From Vibrio nereis NBRC 15637 (lineage in GTDB: Bacteria > Pseudomonadota > Gammaproteobacteria > Enterobacterales > Vibrionaceae): a stretch of DNA of 64,000 nucleotides. The stretch covers positions 124,001-188,000 of the forward strand of contig NZ_BCUD01000002.1 in the NCBI RefSeq assembly GCF_001591105.1. Direction: 5' to 3'. Shown piece after piece: positions 44,159 to 52,252 of the stretch (the stretch's first letter is position 1; each line of letters opens with the position of its first letter). A model generated the notes under the pieces. That model was not told the origin of the DNA. It made no database searches and saw nothing but the letters and a program-made list of their open reading frames with translations. Made by a program: the position numbers and the translations under genes.

Positions 44159-45007
44159 ATGAGTCATCAAGATGTTGAACATGCCTTTCACCCCAATCCC
44201 ATCATTCAAATCAGAGAGCTCTGCGTTGATTACATTACCGATAATGGTGATTTCAGAGCGGTAAACTCGGTGAGTTTTGACATAGGCAAAGGGGAGATAT
44301 TTGGCCTAGCTGGTGAATCGGGATGCGGAAAAAGTACCATCGCATTTGCGATTAATCGTCTTCACAAGCCACCCGCTTTCATTTCTGGAGGGCAGATACT
44401 GTTCGAAGGGAACGATCTATTAAAATTGTCCGATCAGGAGATCAATAGCATTCGGTGGAGTGAGATTGCGATGGTATTTCAAAGTGCCATGAATTCGTTA
44501 AACCCTGTATTGACCGTCCTAGAGCAGTTTTCAGACGTGTTGAGACATCATCAAGGTTTGAGTGATGAAATTGCGAAACAGAAGGCCGAGAAACTCTTGG
44601 ATCTGGTCAATATCCCTCGCGACCGCATCACAGAATATCCGCACCAGTTTAGTGGCGGTATGCGACAACGTTTGGTGATCGCGATAGCCCTATCTCTCAA
44701 CCCGAAACTGATCATTATGGATGAACCCACCACCGCGTTGGATGTGGTAGTTCAGCGAGAAATTCTGCAGCAAATTTACCAACTGCGTGAAGAGTTTGGT
44801 TTTTCGATCTTATTTATCACCCACGACTTGGCGCTAATGAGCCAACTGTGTGACCGAATTGCCATAATGAGGCACGGTGAGATTGTCGAAGTCAACCAGT
44901 CTAAGAGCATTCGCAACACGCCCCAACATGCCTACACACAAAAGCTTTGGGCATCCTTCCCGAACATTCACGAAGGAAAACACCGCGCACAAGGAGCAGC
45001 ATTATGA
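44159..45007 (+). CDS. ABC transporter ATP-binding protein, DppD/OppD type
   Basis: 282 residues. Walker A GLAGESGCGKSTIAFAINRL, Q-loop AMVFQSAMNSLNPVLTV, signature FSGGMRQRLVIAIALS and Walker B LIIMDEPTTALDVVVQ, then H-loop FITHDLALM. The last third carries the oligopeptide-type C-terminal extension (HAYTQKLWASFPNI), though shorter than usual with no cysteine cluster. First gene of a three-gene operon preceded by a Fur box; the next ATPase overlaps as ATGA. No permease or binding-protein gene is present, so it must pair with subunits encoded elsewhere. Iron-compound uptake is inferred from the Fur box. Confidence 0.88.
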   Translation: MSHQDVEHAFHPNPIIQIRELCVDYITDNGDFRAVNSVSFDIGKGEIFGLAGESGCGKSTIAFAINRLHKPPAFISGGQILFEGNDLLKLSDQEINSIRWSEIAMVFQSAMNSLNPVLTVLEQFSDVLRHHQGLSDEIAKQKAEKLLDLVNIPRDRITEYPHQFSGGMRQRLVIAIALSLNPKLIIMDEPTTALDVVVQREILQQIYQLREEFGFSILFITHDLALMSQLCDRIAIMRHGEIVEVNQSKSIRNTPQHAYTQKLWASFPNIHEGKHRAQGAAL

Positions 45008-45936
45008 GTAATCCGATTATTTCACTCAACAATGTGGTCAAAGAGTTCACGATTGGCGGCGGATTTGCCGCAGAGGAGCGATTTAAGGCATTGCAAGGGG
45101 TCAGCTTTGATTTGTACAAAGGGCGTACCCTAGCTTTGGTAGGAGAATCAGGCTGTGGCAAAAGCACCTGCGCACGACTGATCACTAAGGTCTACCCTGC
45201 GACATCAGGGGAAATTTTGTTTAACGGCCACAACATCGACCACATCAAAAGCCGCTCCGATCTGCAAGATTACCGCAGTAAAGTGCAGATGGTGTTTCAA
45301 GATCCCTTTGGGTCTCTAAACCCAACCCATACTATCGCGCACCACCTGACTCGCCCTTTGAAAATTCATAAGCAAGTCTCCAGTAAGCAAGACATCCCAT
45401 CCCGCCTAAGAGAGTTGATCGATTTGGTTGAGCTTGCGCCAGATACGTTAGGTAAATTCCCCCATGAGTTAAGTGGTGGGCAACGTCAAAGGGTAAACCT
45501 GGCTCGGGCGCTTGCTGTCGGGGCTGAAGTGATCCTCGCCGACGAACCGACCTCAATGCTGGATGTCTCTATCCGCTTGGGCGTACTGAACCTGATGCAG
45601 CGGATGAAAAAAGAGCTGGGGATTGGCTTTTTGTACATTACCCACGATCTTGCTACTGCGCATTACATCGCAGAAGAAACAGCCGTAATGTACAAAGGGC
45701 AGATCGTTGAGTGGGGTGACACCCACGCGATCTTAACGGATCCGCAACACCCCTACACGCGATTGCTCATCTCTGCGGTGCCCGATCCGGATCTGCCATT
45801 TGGCAAACTAGTGGAAAGTGAACCAAACTACTTACAGGACGCCGAACAAATTCGTGCTGACAGCGCCGTTGTCACCGAAGGTTATGAACAAGTGGGTCCG
45901 AACCATTTTGTAAAACAATGGATTAAGGCAGCATGA
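45004..45936 (+). CDS. ABC transporter ATP-binding protein, DppF/OppF type
   Basis: 310 residues from the ATG at 45004, overlapping the previous stop. Walker A ALVGESGCGKSTCARLI, QMVFQDPFGSLNPTHTI, signature LSGGQRQRVNLARALA, Walker B VILADEPTSMLDVSI and FLYITHDLATAHYI. The C-terminal extension PQHPYTRLLISAVPDPD is standard for DppF partners. Together with the first ATPase it would form the heterodimeric motor of a peptide-, nickel- or siderophore-type importer. Its stop overlaps the next gene's ATG. Confidence 0.88.
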   Translation: MSNPIISLNNVVKEFTIGGGFAAEERFKALQGVSFDLYKGRTLALVGESGCGKSTCARLITKVYPATSGEILFNGHNIDHIKSRSDLQDYRSKVQMVFQDPFGSLNPTHTIAHHLTRPLKIHKQVSSKQDIPSRLRELIDLVELAPDTLGKFPHELSGGQRQRVNLARALAVGAEVILADEPTSMLDVSIRLGVLNLMQRMKKELGIGFLYITHDLATAHYIAEETAVMYKGQIVEWGDTHAILTDPQHPYTRLLISAVPDPDLPFGKLVESEPNYLQDAEQIRADSAVVTEGYEQVGPNHFVKQWIKAA

Positions 45937-46406
45937 TGCGACTAGATACGTGGGTAGCAGAGATAGAGATCTGTTACGAAAACCGAAAGCATGATCAAGC
46001 GAGTACGATGGAATTATTGATCCTCAATGCTCCTGAATCCGTTTGGGGACCAGAGATCACTGATCTACAAAGCAAAGCCATCGCCTGTTGGCTTGATGGT
46101 TGCCTACGTATCTACCTCTATTCACGCTACCAAGATCCTGAAAAAGCGTATCAATTTCTGCAACTGGCGTACAGCAAGCTGCAGCAAGTGGTGTGTGAGC
46201 CCAGAAGTGAACTGACACTCAAAGACTGGTGTATGAAACGCTTACAGCATTTAGCAGTGTTAAGCCTTGAGTTTTGTAATCAGCAAACTCACACCGCATG
46301 GCAAACCAAATCGCACCAGTTGATCGAAGCCCATGTGAACTTTATGGCCGCCCATTCGTGGAATGAACCCCAGAACAATGATCAAGGCCACAGATCGCTG
46401 CACTGA
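45933..46406 (+). CDS. Hypothetical protein of the Fur-linked ABC operon
   Basis: 157 residues, soluble, no signal or membrane helix. Helical and rich in Trp, Cys and Gln (WVAEIEICYENRKH; KSKAIACWLDGCLRIYLYSR-like segment SKAIACWLDGCLRIYL; DPEKAYQFLQLAYSKLQQVV). The layout suggests a tetratricopeptide-like helical repeat but I do not assign it. Its ATG overlaps the stop of the second ATPase (ATGATG/TGA), so it is translated with the transporter ATPases. Function unknown. Confidence 0.72.
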   Translation: MMRLDTWVAEIEICYENRKHDQASTMELLILNAPESVWGPEITDLQSKAIACWLDGCLRIYLYSRYQDPEKAYQFLQLAYSKLQQVVCEPRSELTLKDWCMKRLQHLAVLSLEFCNQQTHTAWQTKSHQLIEAHVNFMAAHSWNEPQNNDQGHRSLH

Positions 46407-46486
46407 ACGTATTTGTTACAAATCACGGAAGAATGATCATGGTACTTACGAACCACTCTTTAGGGCTAGAGTACTGAATTTTAGGC

Positions 46487-46514
46487 AAAAAAAAGCGAGT
46501 CCAAAGGAACTCGC
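46487..46514 (-). terminator. Strong leftward intrinsic terminator
   Basis: Minus strand GCGAGTTCC-N..-GGACTCGC followed by eight T. It lies 240-270 bp beyond the rctB stop. Confidence 0.82.
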
Positions 46515-46723
46515 AAAATATTCAGAATGAATGTAACAATATGAGCCAATCTATCTGGGATAACAAATCCCATATCTATAAGAAAGGACTAAGGTTGTCT
46601 ATTCGTGGTGAATCATACACATGCACCTTGCCGTTAATGTCAGTTCACTGTCAGTTATATGTGTGCAGTTTGTCTGCAGGCTGATATCTATGATGCCGTC
46701 CACTTTACGTACGGATCAATAAT
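46495..46723 (-). ncRNA. Possible small RNA or structured 3' UTR of rctB
   Basis: The 220 nt between the rctB hairpin and the strong T8 terminator hold no ORF but a second hairpin on the minus strand, TGGGATTTGTTATCCCA (plus 46560s-46580s). A Rho-independent end with T8 is typical of Hfq-binding RNAs. A near-direct repeat GTCAGTT-N4-GTCAGTT (about 46640-46660) lies where a promoter could be. I could not place a convincing promoter; it could be the 3' UTR of rctB. Confidence 0.3.
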
Positions 46724-46749
46724 AATAGCCAGCTTTTACGCTGGCTATT
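46724..46749 (-). terminator. Hairpin just after rctB
   Basis: AATAGCCAGC-N6-GCTGGCTATT, a 10-bp stem 8 bp past the rctB stop; the tail is TATTATT rather than a pure T-run, so termination may be partial. Confidence 0.65.
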
Positions 46750-46756
46750 GAGTGTA

Positions 46757-48727
46757 TTACACGGCAACTTCATCGAGAGCGCGGAAAACGCTTTCATCCA
46801 AATGCCCTTCCAGCACTTGTTTACACACTTTCCTGCGTACAGCAAGGCCCGCAATTAACCGCTCAATGGAGAGGTGCTTATTTTCACGCTGACTATTGTA
46901 AAGCTCCACCATCTTACTCAATGTCTCGTATGGGAGCACATTGTCCCCTACCCTCAAGTAATCAAGCTTGTCTATAAGCTCCAGACACTCGTCTTGGATT
47001 GAGCTATGGGAATGTCCGGTCATCGCAGCTAAAGCGGCTATAGAGCGTTCTAGGGCCTCTGGAGAGGTATATTTTGACAGAGTGATCGTAATTTCATCGG
47101 CATTGATCTCTACCAAGTGTTTTCTTTGTTTCACTCGTCGACCCAATTTGCCTTTTGGCGCTCGTTCTTTTCGTTGGATAGGCTCGAATTCGCCGTCGAT
47201 AATTTGCGACATTTCTTCAAGCTGCTGCTTGGTGACCATTTCGTTACGCAATGGGTTTGGCAACGTCGGGGCCATGTTACGTTTACCAGCGTTGGTTGTG
47301 CGAGCGCGAGAATAACGCAGTACTTCTTCCGCATCACACTTAATGTCAAAGTGATAATCTTTGATCTTACCTTTCTCAAGCATGGTTGAGATCGTTAAGT
47401 GATAGCCCCATAAGTTGACGACAAAAAGATCCTCACTGCCCTTTCCGTCAGACAACCTTTTCAATTCACGGATCAAGTCCATCGAGAATCGGCGCCATTC
47501 TATATTTCGCGCCAGCTTTTGGTTTAGCTCACTCAGCAGCATGTCATCGGTATGGCGGCGAGACATACGGCTTCGGAAATAACTGTAGAGTTGGAAAACC
47601 AGCGTGTGCTGCTTCAGGATCTCCGGCGGAAACAGGAAGAAATAATCACGCGTTAACAGCTCTTCATAGAATGATGGCTCCCATACAAGGATGTATAGGT
47701 TCGGTTTAATGCGTATTTCGCCGTCTGCGCCCTCTGTAGGGGCTTCTTCTGATGCAGTGATGGTACGGGCCAAAAATCGGAAACGATCGCTCTTGAAGCC
47801 TTCTGGCATGTTTTCGCTTAACCATCGACCGGTAAGTTCATGCAGCTGGAAATCGGTAAACTCAATTCGATCAATGCTGTCACGAATAGAGTCACGCGCA
47901 GGACCACTATCCTTTTTTCCACGTAGTGACAAAATATCCGTAATATAAAGCGGGGTTTTATTGGGTACTTGTGTACCATCCAGCTGATATTGATGCTGGT
48001 GGTGTTCATGGTATTGAACCGTCAGCGTGAACAGCGCAAACAGCGTCATAAGATCATCGACCGTCATGATATTTTTTGAAGATCGAGTTTCAATGACCGC
48101 GCGTGTGCCTGAGATCGAAACCATGCTTTTCTGGTACTGCTTACGGGTACGTGGCGGAGCCAAAGCCTGGTCAATGATCCCAGCCCAATTCGTTGGAGAA
48201 ACAACAAATTGATCCGCTTCGTCTTTCATCACTGGTGGTGTGTTCAACCCGTGCTCGTTCAATAGACGCTTATTGACTTGGGTTTGAGCTAAAGCCTTCG
48301 AACGTTTCTGCTTTTCGTTTTGCTTAACAGATTCGGTCACTAGGCTGGTGGCACCAAGTACTGAAATCAGCTGGCTTGGGTTTACAAAACGGTGCAGCAT
48401 GGTTTTGCCAGCAAGGCCTTCTTCGAAGCGTACTGGCATTTGGTGAAACAAACCAATATTCACTGCTGCTCTCAGTCGTTGTTGGATAGCCGCGCGCGTC
48501 ACTTGCCCATCTGTCGCTTCGATCAGTTCTGTCGTAGACACTAAACCATCTTTGCTGCTGAAGCCACGCAAAGAGATAAGGTTCAGAAGCTCTAAGATAC
48601 TTTTCGTTACCCCTTTAAAATGTTGGTACTGCTCTATCCAATTAACTGCTGTTTCAGAAACCTCAAATAAATGTCCATCTTTGTGGCTTCTTGGGGCTTT
48701 GATCAGTACTTTTTCTTCCGAACTCAT
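46757..48727 (-). CDS. rctB: Chromosome II replication initiator RctB
   Basis: 656 residues, close to the 658 of V. cholerae RctB. It binds the iterons and inhibitor sites of the chromosome II origin, melts it and loads the helicase; it also autorepresses. RctB has no strong similarity outside Vibrionaceae. Recognisable features are the N-terminal EEKVLIKAPRSHKDGHLFEVSETAVNWIEQY, a winged-helix part near ISLRGFSSKDGLVSTTELIEATDGQVTRAAIQQRLR, the central LRGKKDSGPARDSIRDSIDRIEF dimer/DNA-binding domain and the basic APKGKLGRRVKQRKHLVEI segment. It is adjacent to its origin and divergent from parAB2, the universal Vibrio arrangement. Confidence 0.97.
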   Translation of the reverse strand: MSSEEKVLIKAPRSHKDGHLFEVSETAVNWIEQYQHFKGVTKSILELLNLISLRGFSSKDGLVSTTELIEATDGQVTRAAIQQRLRAAVNIGLFHQMPVRFEEGLAGKTMLHRFVNPSQLISVLGATSLVTESVKQNEKQKRSKALAQTQVNKRLLNEHGLNTPPVMKDEADQFVVSPTNWAGIIDQALAPPRTRKQYQKSMVSISGTRAVIETRSSKNIMTVDDLMTLFALFTLTVQYHEHHQHQYQLDGTQVPNKTPLYITDILSLRGKKDSGPARDSIRDSIDRIEFTDFQLHELTGRWLSENMPEGFKSDRFRFLARTITASEEAPTEGADGEIRIKPNLYILVWEPSFYEELLTRDYFFLFPPEILKQHTLVFQLYSYFRSRMSRRHTDDMLLSELNQKLARNIEWRRFSMDLIRELKRLSDGKGSEDLFVVNLWGYHLTISTMLEKGKIKDYHFDIKCDAEEVLRYSRARTTNAGKRNMAPTLPNPLRNEMVTKQQLEEMSQIIDGEFEPIQRKERAPKGKLGRRVKQRKHLVEINADEITITLSKYTSPEALERSIAALAAMTGHSHSSIQDECLELIDKLDYLRVGDNVLPYETLSKMVELYNSQRENKHLSIERLIAGLAVRRKVCKQVLEGHLDESVFRALDEVAV

Positions 48728-48787
48728 TCTTAGATCCGTATCACACTGGCCGTAATATCGCTATAGTTCCTGAAGAATAAAGAAAAA

Positions 48788-48880
48788 AAGATCATAAATA
48801 AAGAAAAAACTTGTTGTTTTAAATAACTGATCTTTCTGATTAATATGATCTTAAATGATTATATGATCTATTGATCAGGC
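48788..48880. other. AT-rich DNA unwinding element and rctB promoter region
   Basis: Very AT-rich, with five TGATC/AGATC-containing repeats (near 48790, 48829, 48847, 48865 and 48873). ATCA-type repeats at this position bind RctB in the melted origin of V. cholerae. The rctB promoter and its autorepression site must also lie here. Confidence 0.7.
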
Positions 48881-48937
48881 TGTGATTTTGCTTTTAACCA
48901 ACTGTTTAATAACCAGTTTTTTTTTAAGCGTCTGAAA

Positions 48938-49060
48938 GCATGATCATGTATTTCACGAAAGCATGATCAATAAGTCTTTGAAAGCATGATCAAAAAATGC
49001 CAGAACCATGATCATCAAGTGAACGAACACATGATCAAAACAACTACCGAAGCATGATCA
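48938..49060 (+). repeat. Array of six RctB iterons (12-mer type)
   Basis: ATGATCA begins at 48940, 48963, 48986, 49008, 49031 and 49054: steps of 23, 23, 22, 23 and 23 bp, so all face the same side of the helix. Four are preceded by GC (GCATGATCA). Each contains a Dam site. Same number and orientation as the V. cholerae minimal origin. Confidence 0.95.
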
Positions 49061-49075
49061 TCAAGTTCCAACACT

Positions 49076-49084
49076 TTATCCACA
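49076..49084 (+). promoter_or_regulatory. DnaA box
   Basis: TTATCCACA, the perfect consensus, 16 bp after the last iteron, as in known chromosome II origins. Confidence 0.93.
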
Positions 49085-49119
49085 AGCGAATGAATATCTT
49101 ACCTTTCATACTAGGCCAT

Positions 49120-49575
49120 GGAGACACGATCGTACTTTAAAGCTCCGCAAGAATGATCAAGGAAGAGGATAAAAAAGCAAATTTGAGTCCAAATCTGACT
49201 GAAGTGCAAGTTCGATCTACACAAATGAAATGTTATCCACATTTCTAGATATGCATTACTTGGCTCGAAAGCATGATCAAGAAAAGTGGGCTTATACTAA
49301 GCTTTACAGCGTGGTTGTTCAATATGAATGATGTATTTAGCTAATTTCTCCCTCGAGCCCTAGTCCATCAGCATTCTTCCGTAATTTCGATGTGTTTTTT
49401 CATGCTTCCGAATAGTTGAGATGCTTGATCATTGTTCCGATCTTTTTGCCTATTCGATCATGGGTATGGAATGATTGTGATAGTGCCTATATTTCCTTGA
49501 TCATTGTTCCTATATAGAGAAATACGCCCGAAAGCATGATCATGATGTTCCCCTTGATCATAGTTTCGGTAATGC
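49120..49575. repeat. rctA-equivalent inhibitory region with scattered and inverted iterons
   Basis: Forward ATGATCA at 49153, 49273 and 49536; inverted TGATCAT at 49426, 49498 and 49555, and CGATCATG near 49455. The 15-mer CTTGATCATTGTTCC occurs at 49424-49438 and again, but for its first base pair context, at 49496-49510. In V. cholerae this region holds the 39-mer inhibitor sites and the non-coding rctA locus that titrates RctB. No convincing ORF is present. Confidence 0.8.
49233..49241 (+). promoter_or_regulatory. Second DnaA box
   Basis: TTATCCACA again, perfect consensus, inside the rctA-equivalent region, 157 bp from the first. Confidence 0.75.
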
Positions 49576-49721
49576 TTGAGTCCAACTTTTTCAATTTGAT
49601 TTTAATATTCGCAAACCTACTACGCTTGGTTCGCTCTGTGCTGTTGTTATGGTCAAAAATACATCGTCCGTAAAATAAACTGTCAAGCTAATCGTTCCGG
49701 AGGGTTTTATTTCTTCCTTCT

Positions 49722-49736
49722 CTTTACATTGTAAAT
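49722..49736. promoter_or_regulatory. parS2 site near the parAB2 promoter
   Basis: CTTTACATTGTAAAT matches NTTTACANTGTAAAN. It lies about 180 bp upstream of the parA2 promoter, between origin and operon. GC-rich repeats TTAGCCGGCC/TTAGCCGGCA follow at 49782-49800. Confidence 0.88.
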
Positions 49737-49903
49737 AAGTGACGCTGTGACAATTTAAATCTGTGCTACTTTTACACGCTTAGCCGGCCTTAGCCGGCAT
49801 AAAAAAGACAAAATTTTGCCGCTTTTTTACTCTCTGCAATAAATTTAGTAAAAGTTTTCTATTTAATGTGATTTTTATCCAGAAGTGAATGTTCACCTTT
49901 TTA

Positions 49904-49931
49904 TTGTCTAAAGCTTTAAATGCTGTACAAT
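49904..49931 (+). promoter_or_regulatory. Probable parAB2 promoter
   Basis: TTGTCT, 16 nt, TACAAT: fair sigma-70 elements, 33 bp before the parA2 ATG. Confidence 0.5.
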
Positions 49932-49963
49932 CGTAAGTAAGTCATTAATAACGGAATTTGGCA

Positions 49964-51181
49964 ATGAAAAGAGAACAAACCATCGAAAGTCTCATTCAAT
50001 TAGCTGAGCAAACTGCACAGGTTCAGGCTGACCGCATTGAGATTGTGTTGGAAGAGCGAAACGATGATCACTTCCCGCCAATGTCAAAGGCATTGATGGA
50101 AACGCGTTCAGGTTTAACCCGACGTAAACTGGACGACGCTATTAGCAAATTAGAAGAATCTGGCCATCAGTTTACAAAAAACAATGCCAACCATTACTCG
50201 ATCTCGCTTCAAGAAGCTCATATGTTGATGGATGCGGCTGGCATACCTAAATTCCATGAACGTAAGAAAAACGGTGACAATAAGCCTTGGATTATCAACG
50301 TGCAGAACCAGAAGGGTGGTACAGGTAAATCCATGACAGCGGTTCACCTCGCAGCGTGCTTGGCACTGAATCTTGATAAGCGTTACCGCATTTGTCTTAT
50401 CGACTTGGACCCTCAGGGGTCACTTCGTTTGTTCTTAAACCCACAAATCAGCACTGCAGACCATGAAAACATTTACTCTGCGGTGGATGTTATGCTGGAT
50501 AACGTGCCTGAGGGGACAGAGGTTGACACCGATTTCTTGCGCAGAAACGTGTTGCTTCCAACGCAATACCCAAACTTGAAGACAGTATCTGCATTCCCTG
50601 AAGATGCGATGTTTAACGCTGAAGCGTGGCAAAACTTGTCTCAAAATCAGTCGCTAGACATTGTGAAGCTGCTGAAAGAAAAGTTGATCGACAAAATTGC
50701 GGATGACTTCGATGTCGTCATGATTGATACCGGTCCACACGTTGACCCACTGGTTTGGAATGCGATGTATGCATCTAACGCGCTGCTAATTCCGTGTGCG
50801 GCTAAGCGTTTAGACTGGGCGTCAACCGTTAACTTCTTCCAGCATCTTCCGACCGTGTACGAAATGTTCCCAGATGACTGGCAAGGTTTGGAGTTTGTTC
50901 GTTTAATGCCGACCATGTTTGAAGATGACAATAAAAAGCAGGTCGCCGTTCTAACGGAAATGAACTACTTGTTGGGTGATCAAGTGATGATGGCGACTAT
51001 TCCACGTAGTCGAGCATTCGAAACCTGTGCCGATACTTACAGCACGGTATTTGACTTAACAACAAGCGATTTTGAAGGTGGTAAGAAGACGCTCGCTACC
51101 GCTCAGGATGCGGTACAGAAAAGCGCACTAGAGCTTGAACGCGTACTTCATAGTCATTGGACTTCACTAAATCAGGGGTAA
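49964..51181 (+). CDS. parA2: Chromosome II partition ATPase ParA2
   Basis: 405 residues from the ATG at 49964 (a TTG two codons earlier is in frame). Type Ia ParA: an N-terminal DNA-binding part of about 110 residues (TRSGLTRRKLDDAISKLEESG) followed by the deviant Walker A motif INVQNQKGGTGKSMTAVHLAA, DLDPQGSLRLF and DVVMIDTGPHVDPLVWNAM. It forms ATP-dependent filaments on DNA that move ParB2-bound parS2 sites, placing chromosome II at mid-cell or quarter positions. Followed 7 bp later by parB2. Confidence 0.97.
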   Translation: MKREQTIESLIQLAEQTAQVQADRIEIVLEERNDDHFPPMSKALMETRSGLTRRKLDDAISKLEESGHQFTKNNANHYSISLQEAHMLMDAAGIPKFHERKKNGDNKPWIINVQNQKGGTGKSMTAVHLAACLALNLDKRYRICLIDLDPQGSLRLFLNPQISTADHENIYSAVDVMLDNVPEGTEVDTDFLRRNVLLPTQYPNLKTVSAFPEDAMFNAEAWQNLSQNQSLDIVKLLKEKLIDKIADDFDVVMIDTGPHVDPLVWNAMYASNALLIPCAAKRLDWASTVNFFQHLPTVYEMFPDDWQGLEFVRLMPTMFEDDNKKQVAVLTEMNYLLGDQVMMATIPRSRAFETCADTYSTVFDLTTSDFEGGKKTLATAQDAVQKSALELERVLHSHWTSLNQG

Positions 51182-51188
51182 ATAGATA

Positions 51189-52160
51189 ATGGCAATTAAA
51201 ACTTCAGATTTAAACGCAAGATTATTTGGTAAGGCGAACAAACGCCACGTAACTACACCGCAGCAAGCTCAGCAGGCGGCAAAAGAGCAAGCTCAAGTGA
51301 TTGAACTGGCAGTGGCTGGTGAAGATACCGTTCAGTTTGAATTATTACGTATTCCGGCTCATGAAGTCAGCGATGCAACCGTCGTGTTTGCTGAAAATGC
51401 CCGTGAGCAGTCTTTTCTGAACGAGCACGCACTGTCTGATGTGTTGGTTACGTTAAGAGAGCGTGGTCAGCAATATCCAGCGGTGGGTCGTAAGCGTGAA
51501 GATGGCAAAATTGAAGTTCTAGACGGCAGCCGTCGCCGCATGTCTTGTATCTTAGCGGAAAAAGAATTCCTTGTTTACGTGGGCGAAAACATCAGCGGCG
51601 AACACGCTAAGTTCCTGTCAGATGTCGCTAACGCGCATAAGCCGCTTTCTCTGTTTGAGAAAGGGAAAGAAATGTTGGCCAAACTAGAAAGTGGCGAAGC
51701 GGAAGACCAAAAAGCGCTGGCTAAAATGTTCCAGTGCAGTGAAGCGTTAGTCAGTGGGGCATTGAAGGCGGCGGATTTACCGCTTGAGCTGCTACAAGCA
51801 TACCCTAATGTGGCTGATTTGGGTCGTCCAACGATCGTAAAACTGCATAAGCAATACAATACGCTCGATGATAAAAAACGTTCTGAACTGCTAGGCAAGT
51901 GCCAGTCAGAAGATGGATTTGTTTGGCAGCGTAGTGCAGCGCAAGGTGTCGCTCGCATTACTAAAGATGTTACAGAGACCATTGAAGCCTGGATTGAAGA
52001 GTTGGCGCCAACGAAAGCGAAAGCAGTCGCGAAAACCGATTTAATCAAAGGGCGTGCTAGCTATGTTCGTAAGGGTAACAACCTGTCACTAAACCTTAAA
52101 AAGGTTGACGATTCGCTAATGCAAGAAATCCTCGATTTCGTTTCAGGTAAATTGAGCTAA
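51189..52160 (+). CDS. parB2: Chromosome II partition protein ParB2
   Basis: 323 residues. ParB/Spo0J features: ENAREQSFLNEHALSDVLVTLRERGQQYPAVGRK with the box II-like DGSRRRMSCILA (CTP-pocket ParB/sulfiredoxin fold), helix-turn-helix ALAKMFQCSEALVSGALKAADLPLELL, and a C-terminal dimer domain. It binds the parS2 sites listed here and stimulates ParA2. Coupled to parA2 by a 7-bp gap, and ended by a strong terminator. Confidence 0.97.
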   Translation: MAIKTSDLNARLFGKANKRHVTTPQQAQQAAKEQAQVIELAVAGEDTVQFELLRIPAHEVSDATVVFAENAREQSFLNEHALSDVLVTLRERGQQYPAVGRKREDGKIEVLDGSRRRMSCILAEKEFLVYVGENISGEHAKFLSDVANAHKPLSLFEKGKEMLAKLESGEAEDQKALAKMFQCSEALVSGALKAADLPLELLQAYPNVADLGRPTIVKLHKQYNTLDDKKRSELLGKCQSEDGFVWQRSAAQGVARITKDVTETIEAWIEELAPTKAKAVAKTDLIKGRASYVRKGNNLSLNLKKVDDSLMQEILDFVSGKLS

Positions 52161-52179
52161 CGTCCCTTAAGTTCGTTTT

Positions 52180-52205
52180 AAAAGCCGCCGAGAGCGGCTT
52201 TTTTT
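52180..52205 (+). terminator. Intrinsic terminator of parAB2
   Basis: AAAAGCCGC-CGAGA-GCGGCTTTTTTT. Confidence 0.9.
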
Positions 52206-52252
52206 GTGCCATAATATTGCTCTTCTAATGTTGTTCTTTATTTGAGTTTGTC

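Larger units (their letters stand above)
48788..49575. other. Replication origin of chromosome II (oriCII/ori2)
   Basis: Between rctB and parA2: an AT-rich region beside rctB (48788-48880), six spaced iterons (48938-49060), a DnaA box (49076-49084), then a 500-bp area with more iterons in both orientations and a second DnaA box. I count about 21 GATC sites in under 800 bp, several times the expectation, as needed for Dam-dependent RctB binding. The order matches the V. cholerae oriCII minimal origin plus its rctA/inhibitory region. Confidence 0.95.

Noticed and set aside
46487..46514. Terminator for the rightward ABC operon
   Set aside because: The T-run is on the leftward strand; rightward the hairpin is followed by AAAATATTC.
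49120..49620. Protein-coding rctA
   Set aside because: No open frame of useful length with a ribosome site; the region consists of RctB-type sites.
49780..49802. GC-rich TTAGCCGGC repeats as a terminator
   Set aside because: The hairpin is followed by A-rich DNA in the rightward direction, and no gene precedes it in either direction that needs a terminator there.
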